Position numbers and translations under genes: made by a program. A stretch of DNA of 64,000 nt, from NCBI RefSeq assembly GCF_900496995.4, contig NC_044013.1, positions 42,917,554 through 42,981,553 on the forward strand. Reading direction: 5' to 3'. The stretch comes from Aquila chrysaetos chrysaetos (taxonomy: Eukaryota; Chordata; Aves; Accipitriformes; Accipitridae). Shown here in pieces: positions 13,288 to 26,206 of this stretch (within the stretch, counting starts at the first letter, position 1; the number at the start of each line of letters is the position of its first letter). A model generated the notes under the pieces. The model had not been told where the DNA came from, made no database searches, and saw only the letters and a program-made list of their open reading frames with translations.

Positions 13288-13710
13288 ACTGACATCTCAA
13301 CCTTACACATGGAGTTTGCCATTTGGAAAGTATCATCAGATCTTTAAAAATATAAAAATCATGCAGAATTACAACTGAGAAATCCTTCATTCAAAAAGAA
13401 AGCAAATCTTTCCCTTCACAGTTCTACAAAATAAATGAGGAATATGATCCCTTTGAGAACGTAGGCTCCAGCCGAGCAAGGTGCCTTCGTTTTAAGCACA
13501 GGACTATGATCTTGAGGTCAGGAGCAGTGCTAAAGCTGAGTCCATGCTTACTTGCTGGGCTGAGGCAGATCTTGATTATTTTATTGCTTCCCACCATCTT
13601 CCAAAAAAAAATTTAAAAGTTTAAGGTAAGAAGTGAGAGTCCTCTCTCCCTTTCAAGCTCTCTGCTTATGACAAGGTATTACTTCTCACCAAAATAACCT
13701 ATGAAGTCCA

Positions 13711-13767
13711 AAGATTTAAGTTTGGCTAGAAGATTTAAGTCCGGCTAGAAGATTTAAGTCTTTCTAA
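13711..13767. repeat. 19-bp tandem repeat, three copies
   Basis: Three consecutive 19-bp units each begin AAGATTTAAGT (13711-13729, 13730-13748, 13749-13767). The first two end TTGGCTAG and CCGGCTAG, and the third ends CTTTCTAA. This is a small recent or slowly decaying tandem duplication with no visible coding context. Confidence 0.9.
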
Positions 13768-15745
13768 CAGTAGATGTAGAAAGTAAGTAACGCTATTCAA
13801 GCATACACACTATGTTTGTTTTTACACTGAAAGGAATAGTATAAAACAAGAACCACAGAGGAAATTTTATGTTCAAGAATAAGTAACAGGTAACCAACTT
13901 CCCAATATGCTGATTTCAAATGTTACTCTCTGTACTGAAGTTACCAGAGTTACCTCATATGGAGAGCTTTACACGTTGAAAGGAAGAGAGATAATTGGCG
14001 AGTGATCAAAGATTTCTGCCTGGTAATTTACGATCATTTTGGGGCAGGATTCCTGCAGAGAGGAAAACCAGACATCAGTAGGATGCTAAATGATAAAAAG
14101 CTCCTATGGAGGCAGTTACACATTCACCCAAATCTCCTGTAAAAATGCATCAATCTCCTAAGACTTATAAACTTGCTTTTCTGTAAAGGAGCCTTGAGGT
14201 CAGAAATGTGCATCCTTCGCGTACCACAGAAAGAGACACTAATAAAGATTTTTCTCTCCTTTCCACACTTTTACTGCCAGCCAGCCATTGTGTCTCTTTG
14301 ACATGCCTGTGTTTTAAAGCCTCTATATTTGCCAGCAGTAGGTGATTGATTTTAATAGTGTGAGTCACATGAGTAAAACTACTCGTATACAGAAACCTGT
14401 ACAGAGTCATGCCCCTGAGACCATCATCACCATGAAGAGCCCTCCCGGCCCCAGGCAGACACTGGCATGGTCACCAGCCTCCACAGGAACAATGCAGACA
14501 TGCTGGAAATATGGATTTGATGGATTCCACTGAGACAAGATTATTTTAGACACAAATTTTAACTTACATTTTCTGTCAGCAGAATTTTGATTTACACAGA
14601 AGCATTATTTCATAGCTATGTATCTTTCTAGATGGCTTCATGCCCAACACCCCCGCACACCCTCAAAAAATCAGAGCTGGAAAAGATCATGTTTCTTCTG
14701 TGCACAACTATGGGAAGCACCACTCACTGGAAAGTACTCAGAAAAGGCGATTTTAATTCAGCAGATACTGATTTCTCACAATGGCTATTTTTACAAGAGC
14801 AATAAGATTAATGAAGATTGGTGATTAACCTAAATTGTTCACACTGGAAGGATCAAATAAGCACTGCAAATATGTGTCCCTTGCTCAAAGGTGATTTACC
14901 CCCCCCAGCCACGTTGGCTGATGCTCCTCCTGCATCGCGTGAAGGGAGAGAAGGCTGCCGCCGAGCAGCTGGTGCGCTGCGAGATTCGGAGGGGGCTCTC
15001 TGGGCCCTTCTGCAGGCCTGACCCCGTGGGTTAGCTTTTACATCACATTTCACTTGGGACAAAAAGCAATAGACAGCATCTTCAAAGCTTTAACTGTGAC
15101 TCTGTGTTTACATCTTTAGGTCAGGGAAAGGAGCAGCTCCTGCCTTCACTGAGCAATATGGCCTGGGTCATCAAAGCACTGCCAAAGTTGAAATACAATT
15201 ACTAATGAAGCTCACGCTTCATTCAGACTAACGTAACAAAGGCATTATACATATAACTGATCTCTGCTCACTGGCACAGTGTCACAACATCAATCCAGAA
15301 AGCCATCGGTTGAATGAAGGCCCAGTTATGCTGGGCAGTATCCAAACACTATGACAGCTTTTGCCAGATCAGAGTTCACAGCCTGCGCAGACCAGGTAGA
15401 CAAGAGAAGTGTTACTCCTCCAGATTCACCACTGAGTTACTTGCCCACAGTCAGAGGCATGAGCAGACCCAGAAACTCGGGTTTTTCCTGCACTGCCCAT
15501 CGCCTTCCCTGCAAGGCCGTGCTCTTCTGTGTATTGCCACACCATGCTGAAAGCAGGTGTCTCCGTGGAGTTGCATTTACTGTGCTGGATTTAACTATCA
15601 GTGTTCTGGGGACCAAAATGTCTTTATAATATTAAGAATTAAAAGGAAATGTTTCATGATAATGGAAGGCATGCTGTGCTAGTGATTTCAACTGTTTTTA
15701 ATAACCCTAGATCAAATTTTTTCTCCCACTTTTTCCAGATTTGAA

Positions 15746-15765
15746 AGCTCAATTAATTTTGAGCT
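15746..15765. repeat. Small inverted repeat
   Basis: AGCTCAA and TTGAGCT flank the AT-only centre TTAATT. It sits in a 15.7-16.0 kb stretch with several homeodomain-like TAATTA or ATTAA words and TGACAG. That could suit a regulatory element but is not proof. Confidence 0.45.
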
Positions 15766-16324
15766 ACAACTCTGTCTATCATTTCAACCACATGTGGCAG
15801 AGTGAGAATTCATGCGAGACAATGGTTAATTTTTGGTATCTTCTGCTGCCTAATGACAGGTGTGCTGTCCTAAATAATTAGCTTTCAAAAAGGGATCCCC
15901 TTAACCCTTCTCTAAAACTGGTTAGTGATCTCGGTTTTACTTCATTAAGCTCTTGACAGCTCAATGTACTCACATCTGTTACTGTTTGGTAGTTTGATTC
16001 CAAGAACACAAATCTCTTCAAGAACTGGCAACAAATTCATCCAGGCTCGTGATGCAGATCAAAATCCATCTGTTTACTAATCAAAAGCCATATTTTAATC
16101 ACAGTACAATAGTGGTGTCAGCAATATCGTAACTTAGACTTTTTCTCTGCCCTAAATATGATAGGTAGTACTCTTCATTTAAGCTGCGTGTATTTGAATT
16201 GGATATTTAAAACACAAGTAGTCTGATATGCAAGCACTTGCATACAGGATTTAATCAATCTGCTTGCACTGGGCTAGGTCATCACGTATTTTGTACCCAC
16301 AGGCTTAACCTGGAAGTTTGTTAC

Positions 16325-16340
16325 TTTTTTTTTTTTTTTT
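16325..16340. repeat. Poly(T) run
   Basis: Sixteen consecutive T residues. Simple sequence with no retroposon body recognised on either side. Confidence 0.8.
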
Positions 16341-19300
16341 AATTCCAGGTAAAACTTTGGCCTGATAGATTATCCCACCATATTCATCATTGAACTGTAG
16401 CAATGAACTCAACTCTGCACTCTCTTTAGATTCATGGTTATCTCTTCTTCACATCTGGGGTATAACCAAAACTTTCAGGTGCCAGATACACAGACTTTTC
16501 TGACTGTGTGTATATGCTGTAAATCATAAACATGCTGCATTTTGTACATGTGTCCTTCCATCCACAGGAGGAACTGGGCTAGGGTTAAATCAGATTTCTT
16601 GTGAACAAATAGACTCTTGCCTGCAGGTTGTGTACTTTGCTTTGGAAGCTGGAAACTCTGCAATGAGTAAGGCAGGAACAGAAAATGTTTCTGCAGGACT
16701 GAACTCTATCCCTGGCAGCTTTTCTGATCACTAGTGTGATACAATTTTTGTTGCTCCCAGTGAAGTTTCAGGTCTTGCATTTTAACAGATGTGCTCCCAT
16801 TATAAGAAAAACAACAAAAAAATTAAGAAATTAAATAGCTGTAGGATACTGAACTGGGTGGTCTGATGCAGCGCAGTATCCAGTTTCTATTACATTAGTC
16901 ACTTCTAATATGATTCTAGATTATATCAAGAGAGGAAAACAATGTGATGAATCAAATTTTAGCTTAAGTTTCCGATTATTTGTTTCTATGGAGTAAAATA
17001 CTTTGCTTCCCCCACAATGATAAAGCCGACTAATGTCTATGAAAGTCAACCTGTACTCAGGTGACCCAGGAGGGATTAACAGAGGAACTGCAGCTTCATC
17101 GGCTCTTGAAACTTGGGGAACAGCCTGTGCTAAATCTGGGCAAACACTACAAGATCCTTCCTGGGGTAAATGAGAGATAATCTCAAATTTCAAGATGTTT
17201 GGCTTGGCCTATGAGGGCTGAAGAGAGACTATGTGGATTATGATGGGGAGGGTTGGGGTAGATAATAATTAATTTGGATTTGAAACAGGGAGGATGTTTT
17301 TGCGGTACAGGCATCACGACATATCTCAGCGGACACTACAGACAGTTTTATAGGTTCACAGTAACTCCAGAAGACTGCCAAAATGAGAAATAATAGTTTG
17401 CACTGCGGGGGGACTCACCGCTGCGGGCAGTCGGGTGGGTAAAGCTCTAATCTTACTTCATTGTAACGTGGACTGTGAAACAGGCTGTAGCTGGATCCTG
17501 GCAAAGGAGCAGCTGCATTGGATCCACCTCAGATTCAGAGCACATGAAAAAAAGTCCTGCCGAGATGGGCAACTGCATGCAAGTGGGCAAGACAGATGAC
17601 AGCTTGTGTGAGAAATACGGGCCCACAGAGCACTCTCGGTAAAGGCTGAGGACCGTGAGGGCTGTTAGCTCTGCCCTCTGTTCAACTCAAATGGGGAAGA
17701 GAATGCAGATGAACCGCTGAATATTTCAGTTTCTTTGGGACAAGAGATGGATGCGAGTACAATGCAAGACAGTGACTTTTTGGTTCTTCATCTTCTCAGA
17801 AAAAATAAAAGAGCGGACCACCAAAACTGACATGGCACATCGGAAGACAGACAGAAGAACAAATGGAAAAATAGTAAGTGAGACTGTAAGGACATTACTG
17901 ACTTGCTGCAGCTGCTCTGTGGAGAGTCAACTCAGATGAGGGGATCCCTAGATTTATTTTCCAAAAAGCAAATCCTAAAGAAGGACTTATATCACACTAT
18001 GTGACAAATCCGCATGTGGCTGCATGTGTCAGCTTCTAATTGCAAGGGGCATTTTGATTTTAAAAGAGCGGGTGAGATGACTGTAAAATTATGCCGTATC
18101 ATTTAACTGTGATTCCTATAGCACTGTCAATGGATGGCAAATGTAGAGTGGTCAGAGACTGTTACAGGATAATCACCTCTTCAGATGAGAAAATCTGCAG
18201 ACAGTAGGCAGCTTAATTCCCCATTGAATTAATTCTTTTAGGTGGGCTGCTGTCCTTGCAGCAGCTTAGCTAATAAAGGAGTTAAAAGTTACCCAAGTGG
18301 TCTTCTGGAAAGAAGACTTACGGAAAGGCAAAGGGGAGAGAATAGTTCTAGACTAAAAGATAAGTAGGTCATGTAGAAGGTCAAAAGACATTGACAAAAT
18401 CTTTGTTGATTTTTGGACACATAAGAAAAATGAAATAAGGATCTGCGTTAAGTTTCTCTAGGTTTTTATATGTTTCTTTATCATGTCTGCTATCTGGGCC
18501 GTTAGCACATAAATGTGCTGATGTTCTCCATTGTTAGTGTTTCAAAGAAAACTGTGAAGTAGAGGATGCACAGTTGTGAAATATTATGAGCATATTCAAT
18601 AGCTGTTATGAAAGATTTAGAAAGCAAGGACTAATGATAGTGCCTAAGCAACCAGACTGTGTAGGTCCCGTTGCCAAAAGTGGTATCAGACACTTGGTTT
18701 GCATCTGGAGTGCATGACGAGAGGCCCAGAGCCAGACAGAAAATGTTTCTGTGCAGACTCAGCAAGCCAAGAACATGTGGGACACAAGGTCTAGACGGGA
18801 TACAGCAGTTTAGTGAGCATCTGCTGGGAGGGAAGCTAATCCAGGATTATAACATACTGTTCAAATTGCACATGCTTTGAGAGTAACGGAACACACTTGT
18901 AGCAGGTGTTTTCATGATGAAATTTTCTTTATGCACATACTAGCTGAAAATGTTAAACAGAAACAAGTGTGTGTGTGACAGATGATGAAAAAGAGCATTT
19001 GAAGTTCAGAAAGAAAGTACAGTGGTATTTCAATTCATCTGAAAATACTTGCATTTTTCAAATGGTAAATTTGCATTTCTATGCAGAACAAATACATACA
19101 GAACTGCCAAGCAGGCTTAACTGAAGACTTAATTGATTCAAAATTCTTGCCCTCGTATTCCAGTTGTGGAGTAGCAGTTTCGCACTGACCTCATATACAA
19201 ACAGCTCCTGTGCTTCAACTAAGAACACTTACTCTGGAATAGCTGTTCCTGAAGAAATTCATCCTTACACTTACCAAAAGCATGACCTATAAGCTCTTGT

Positions 19301-19702
19301 GATGTAAGTTAGGTGACCAGAAGCATTCTGCACATGACAATAATCTCGCATCAAAGGTTCTGGTGGGATTTTTGGTTAAATTCACAACACCAAAATAGAC
19401 CTACTACCTACTAGAAAATTTAGTCCTGAAGAGGACAGTAAGAATTATGCTTGTCCACAGATGTCCACCACATATAAAATTCTTCATGATTATTAATAGG
19501 AAAAAATGTCAAGTAAGACAGCTGGTATCAAACACTGGGTCATCAGTGCTCTTACAAAAAATAACAAATACTGAAAATAATACTTTGAACAAATCTGCTA
19601 TAAGATTGAGGCAAACTATACTTTCCAGAGTTTGCTAGCCAACACTACACAACTATTATCCCCTTGTGCACAGCATGAATATTTAAATGTGTATTAGGAT
19701 GA

Positions 19703-19720
19703 ATTGTATTGTATTGTATT
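19703..19720. repeat. (ATTGT)n microsatellite
   Basis: About 3.6 copies of ATTGT. Confidence 0.7.
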
Positions 19721-22700
19721 AATTGACCCTATGTTAAAATCAAACTCTATTCTTTCTGAGATAATTTCCAAATTGTTGAGTAACACTAAAGATCTGCGAG
19801 TCAATGCCACAGCTATTTTTATGTGAATTACAATAAAATTTGCAGTCAAGGATACATAAGGCTATAAAAGTATAGATTAAAAAAATCGACAGTTCAATAA
19901 TTGTCTTAATTATGGGTATGATGTCTGAAAACACTGACTGGTCTATGGTCAAAACCAGGTGAACATATTTGTCAATTTAGATCATGAACCTGCAAATTGT
20001 GGTGCTGGATAGAGTTCTAAAGTCAGTATAGAGCTCTGTAGGTGCAATGAATTGCAGCATTGAAGCCATCAGTGAATTCTTGACCCTATGAAAATCCACA
20101 AAGTTTTGACACTAATTATAGATTTCACCCATTATTTTCCTTGATATATGGTAAGTCAGTAAGATCCTAGTTTATTCATACCTGAAAAGAAAAGCCTAAG
20201 GGATTTTACAAGATGGTTAACCTATGACCACTACATTAAGGCTTCAAAACAAATGTAACTCATTTGCTCAGGGATGACAGATTAATAAATTGTTCCACCT
20301 CATTATCCCCGTAATACCTGATGGCATAGCTTAGAGGAAGTCTGGCAAATGACATAGGCCAAAGGTCAGTGCTCCTTTTTCAAAAACAAGATTACAAACC
20401 TTAATACAAATATAAATGATTCAGTGGATTTATAAAAAGACGGTAGAAATCCTAGTTCAGGTTCAAACAATACTTATCAATGTAAAAATTGCACATCAAG
20501 CTGTAAAGCATGGTGCTAGGCACAAGAAATGGGAACTGAAATTGATGCAACTCTGTTTCCGACTTCTCTTCTCAGTGACTGTCACCCTTGGCAATGCTGG
20601 TGCTGCCAGACATCCCCACGTGCTGAGGCAGGTCTGTGATCTGCACCACTGAAGCAGACTGTGTACTGCTGGCGGTGAAGGTACCACAGCTGGGCTACTC
20701 CAGGGCTACCAACAACCATGACAGGGTGCCTCCTAATTCCTTTCTCTGGGTTGGAACATCAATATAAAATAATAGAGAGAATGAACAGTAGATTAGATAC
20801 AGTCCTGCAATTCCAAAACTGTGAATCAGGATGAAGACTTTCTTGAGTTAAGCTTGAAAATAGTACCTAATTTTAAATGGTTACGCTTTTGTGCTTTGTA
20901 ATGTCCCTAGAAATCTTCAAGCCTGCAGGGTCATATTTGCAAGCTTAATCAACAACTGCAAAAACAAAAAGAATATTTAAAATAACAAAACACTTGCCTG
21001 CAGAAGTTAAAGAAAAGGTGAATATCATGAAAGCTGTGATGAAATTACGAGACTGGAAGCTATGAACTACAACTTTTAATATAAAAAGATGAAACTAGCT
21101 ACAAACATGCTGAGGTTTACATACTGATTAGTCTTGGCAGAGAAGCTCATAAAACCAGAAGGTAATAGGAAGAAAGGTGGCTCAAAATAATTACTCTTCA
21201 TGGTAACAGTCATGCATTTTCTATGCAGGCATGTGTAAACCTTAATGGACAATGTGTAGAATAGAGCAGGGCAGAGAAAACTACGTAACTAAGCAAAAAT
21301 ACTATTTTTTTGGAATTGCTTCTACATCTGTCGAAATAGGTGAAGATTTGCTAAACTGTAGAGTGGACAATATTAAAACGATTATAAAGAGAGCTGAGTA
21401 CAACAATTTGAATAGCATCACTGCAGCCAGACCACAAGCAGAACACAGACTTTCATGCCAGTATTATGCATGGAACTATAAAGGCTTTTTGTTTCCAGAG
21501 TCACAAATAAAAATCATCAAAACTATCGGGTCAAGAACGTCTGCTGTGCCAAGCCTGAAAAGTAGCACAAAATAACCTTCAACCAGCCAGAAACAGTGAG
21601 TGAGGAATTCCCCTTGTGAAGGGAAACTGCATTGGTGCAGTAAGGTAGAGTTCTGAGATGCTCTGGTGGGTATAAAAAAAAGGGGGGACTGTAAAAGAGG
21701 ACAGTTTATTTACATAAAAAAAATCACTGAAAAGTCACTGTCAGGATATAAATCAAAGCTGTTCCTCTTCAGCTTTAACACATACAGAGATCTGTAAACT
21801 CAGGGCCAAGAAGCTGAGACAGGAGCCTTGCTCTCCTGCAAAGTCCAGAGTTCAGATGCAGAGAAACTGGTCCTTACTTTTGAGGCACCTCTGCTTGGTG
21901 TTTAATATTGCTAGGGTGACTGCAACAACCTATTATCAAGTTATATTCTGCTTTGCTACTACAAAACATATAAAGTAGATAAAAAATTAAAAGTTTCTGT
22001 AAATAAAAATGTTATGTAGAAACAAACATGTATTCTGTTTGGCAGCAAATATTTTGTTACCAAAGCACCTGGTGTTTTAAAATGTTGATATTTGTATCTT
22101 TCTTGGCTGAATATTTTAAGCAGGAAGAAGGGCTCTGGAGAAAGAATTAGAGTGGGAAAGGAACACCATAACCATCAACCTCAGTCATGTTAGAGATTAA
22201 TTCATAACGTCACTTGCACTGAAAAATTACTTGTATTTCACCTCTCTTTTTCCAAGGGTCTTTAATTCTTCCTCTGCAAAGGAATGTTATTTTTGCTGCT
22301 CAATTACATTTTAACCATTCAATCAGATCGAGCTATATATAAACGTATGGACCCCTCGTTTCAGATTCCCTTACTCAGCTTTTACTTCATGAAGAGAAGA
22401 GCTGTGTTCCAAGGTCACAACTGATTAATCTTGACCTGTGAACCTTGAAAGTGTAAAGTCTTAATATAAATGTATTACTCTACATAGTAAAGTGATATGT
22501 ACTCTGTATCCATGACAAATAATGAACTGAATTTTTCTGCCTTTACTCTTTAGTTGCTAATTAAGCACTTAACTACAAGATCTGTTAACTCTTTGGCCCT
22601 CTTTGGATAAATTATGTGCCTACAAAAAGAGTGAAATCATTTGGCCCTTTGAGGAGGGGTGATGGAGGTACCTTCTTGTCAGGTATTTGAAAAAGATTTT

Positions 22701-22984
22701 TTGCTAAACCTTGAGGATGCTCATGGTGGAGTTGCCATAGGCATGCTTCAGTCTTGTGAAGTGTATATTATTTACAAGTGTACATGTTCAAGGCTTCCAA
22801 TAATATTGTGGCAATATTTTTATATTACTGGTACTATGATTTTTTTAATATATTATTTCTGGTAATATTTGTTAGAAATTAAGCCACAAGACAGAGGCAA
22901 GTGAAATAGAATTATTTTAGAAGAAAATTTTTGCTGAATGGATACTGTCATCACAAATTCAATTATACAGGAAATAAACTAATT

Positions 22985-23004
22985 TAAACTAAACTAAACT
23001 AAAC
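22985..23004. repeat. (TAAAC)4 microsatellite
   Basis: Four exact copies of TAAAC. Simple sequence in intergenic DNA. Confidence 0.85.
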
Positions 23005-26000
23005 ATTTGAGGGGAAAAAACTATTTCCTTTTAGTGGCATCACATGAAGTTAAGTTTTTTAAAGGAAAATACCTTTTTTTTACATTCATTAATATGTGCT
23101 TCTGGAATGTGCATCTCATGCATCTTTCTATAAGAAAGTCTAATCTAAGTAGACGGACAAAAGCCTGTGCTATTGATATGCTCATGGTGAGCAAAATCAA
23201 GCTGTATTTCCAATGCCCATTGCAGCTAGGTAAGATGCTAAAACACTGGTTCACATTTCAAGTGCTTTCAGTGCAGTCTTATGTGGGTTTCCACCATGCA
23301 ACACCAGTGATGCTGGTGGAATTCCTGCAGTGTACCAGTGAGGGGACCTGGGCTTCCAGACTCCAAGACAGATCGGAACAGAGAGGAGTGGCAATGCCTC
23401 TGCAGCTCTGCTATGTACAGTACAAAGAAGAAAAAATAACATCTATATTCTGGTCAATCTTACAGAGTAGATTTCTCATCATGTGTGCAGTTCACTGGCA
23501 GCCTCTTAGAGGATAATGAAGTTTACCACAAAATAGGACTTATACCACCTGGCACTTTCAAGTTAACCAGAAGACAGTAAAGTCAAAACACATTTACCAG
23601 GTGCTTCTTGTAATTGCAACCAGGACTGGAAACATTTACAATTGTGACAATGCAATTAGTTGTGCTCAATGGACACTGTGAAATCATTTTCAGAATACAT
23701 TAGGACAGTCTTACACCGGTGTTTTCAGCAAGTAGATACCATATTTCCTGCAGATCTGAGGCCCAATGCAAGTGAAAACATAATAAATCTATTTTTATCC
23801 TTAATAATTCATTTCAAAGTACTGACAGGCACATTAGGCACTCCTGTCTAAAATTAGTTCTGTTCACGCTGGAAGCACCATTTATTCTATCAAGCTATTT
23901 GTATGCTTAGTATCAGAAGACTTCTTCTGGGAGATGATACCATTTTTGTGCGAGGTTTCTCTGAAATATCTTGTTTTGTTCCTAGAACATAGTATTGCTA
24001 TCGTAATTAACATCCTAAAGCTCTGTGAATTGTGCATCATTAAAATCTCCTTTAACTTGCAGACCACTCTGGGAAACAAAATACAAATCCACTCTCAAGA
24101 AAGTAAGCAGTAAGATAAAAGGATGACTGGTTTAGGAAATGCCAAACTTTGACCCCACCATTGCATTTTACCATCAGGAAGGGTGCTGCAGCCATCACAA
24201 ATGAGCAATGGATTATTCTTCACCTGTGGCGTGCCCATGGCTGCAGCCGTCAGTCTTCGCAATAGTAGCTCCAGTTGCTGTCTTTGGGCCCAAGGCCAGT
24301 AGTAAATAACATCTCAGTAATAAATAAAACCTCCCATTATGACATACTCTGATCAGATGCTCTAGGGGCACAGAGAAACCCTAACCCTGCTTATGACACT
24401 GCACTACCAGTTCTACTAGGCATATTTTCTTAATGTGGTTTCCTTTTAAAGGTTTTGGAGGACTCATGAGCACACGAAACAATCTTCCACAATTTAAGCC
24501 ATTACTGCTGTTGCAGCCCTGCGTATTCCCCAGTGCCTAGGCAGCTCTCAGAACAGCCATCAGCTTTGCTTATGTCTAAAGTGCTTACATACTTACTAAG
24601 ACTCATTCAGAGAGATAAAATGAGATTTTTAAACCAGGTGTCAATTTTTGTCCAAAGCTGCCCACCACCACAGGAGAACACACAGCAATTCCTCCTCTAG
24701 ACACTGTGCAGTTTCACTGCCATCTTCCCAGAAGAACAAGAGTGAAGGCAGCAAGGTTTCGGCCATCACAAAAGGCTTGGAGGTGGCATATTACATACAT
24801 TTACTACAAACTCCGTCTGATCTAAATCAACATAAGCTCATCGCTTCTGGACGCTCCATTTGAAACGATTGTTACCATCCCTGTGGTTGGGTTGATCAGC
24901 CACTGGATGTCACTATTAGTCTGAATACATAAACCCAAACAGCATTTGTTTGGCATTAGAAAATTTTTAAAGACAGGATGAATCTGAGCACACTACATAG
25001 CGATAATATTTTCAGATGCTGAAAGCATTTGCTCAAGTCTCACATTTCTATCAAGTATATGGTATAAGAAGTACCTGGTTTAATACTTTCTTTTTTTCTT
25101 TTTTGGTGATTAATTTATGAATCTGATAGCAACTCATGTGTTCTCAATTTCAGTCCTCTCCTGACAATAAAGTCACGTCCCGTGCCATTTGCTAATTTCC
25201 ACGCAGAACTGACATGCAGACTCCGGCATCCTGCAAAGCGTTCCTGAATCAGCCCCAGCTACATTGCGTTTTTTCCCAGGGATGAAAAGCACCTTTTCCA
25301 CACCCCCGGCATAGCTCACTGTCTCCCTCCCATGGACAGCCCATATAAAGACGTGTCAGAGCTGGCTGGCTTTCAGTGCAGACAACAGATGCCTTGAGAT
25401 CTTCAATTCCAAATTTGATTCTGTTCGATCAAAACGTGTCCAGAGTCACAGCTACACAAAATGTCCCAAATCAGGAGCTGTCAAGATACACTGTTGAATT
25501 AGGAGAGGAGAAAGGGAAACTTTTATTCTTTATCTCCTAAAATCTTCAAGTATCAAGTATCAAACTACAGAAAACAGATAAACTAAACTAATGTTCTTCT
25601 TTGTAGGGTTAAAGGCCAGAAGATCTGTTTCTCAAAAGGGTGAGAAAAGTTGCACTGGCAAAGGTTGAAGGGTGTTAGCACAACCAGCCAGAATAAGCAT
25701 AAAATCATTGAACAAGGTGCAAGGTAATGGAGAATCTGAGCCAAGGAGCATAAAATGAAAATGGAAAATCCAGAAAAAAAAAAAAAAATCCAACTCTACC
25801 AGTCAGATGATGTGAAATACTTTTATAAAACTCAATTTTGGCAAGGTCCCAACTATATTGCAAGGAGAGCCAGTCGCAGGCAGTACAAAACAGAAACCTG
25901 AAATGCTAGCTCCTAACTCCTTCCTGTACAGGGACAGGGTAGTTATATTGGAGCAAATACAGAAACACTCAATAATGATGCTCAGGACCAAAAAAAAATC

Positions 26001-26180
26001 TCTCTTGAATGTCCCACCAATGGCAACAAAACAGCCAGTGACAAAATCACATATAAAAACAATCTAGACAAAGTTCTTTTAACATATGCATTAGGGTTTG
26101 TTTTGGAAATTAAGATAAACACTAGAAAACAACTTTGAAATGAAAAACACCAGACCTGATTCTTACCAGCCCTCATAACT

Positions 26181-26206
26181 AAAAAAAAAAAAAAAAAAAA
26201 AAAAAA
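26181..26206. repeat. Poly(A) run, 26 residues
   Basis: Twenty-six consecutive A residues, the longest homopolymer in the window. It could be a retroposition tail, but the sequence 5' to it (26.0-26.18 kb) shows no gene or SINE I recognise. Confidence 0.9.

Larger units (their letters stand above)
13288..22980. other. Intergenic, no gene supported
   Basis: About 9.7 kb of AT-rich DNA without a supportable gene. It holds the 19-bp triple repeat at 13711, a T16 run at 16325, a 7-bp-arm hairpin at 15746 and a short (ATTGT)n run at 19703. A TATA-like TATATATAAA occurs at 22334, with no transcript evidence downstream. A 107-codon frame at 21252-21575 matches no family I know and is probably chance. 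Confidence 0.5.

Noticed and set aside
22334-22343. TATA box promoter (TATATATAAA)
   Set aside because: A lone AT-rich motif, expected by chance in this composition.
23007-23516. 169-codon frame on the plus strand
   Set aside because: It starts at TTG, has no family resemblance and lies in AT-rich intergenic DNA. Length alone is not convincing.
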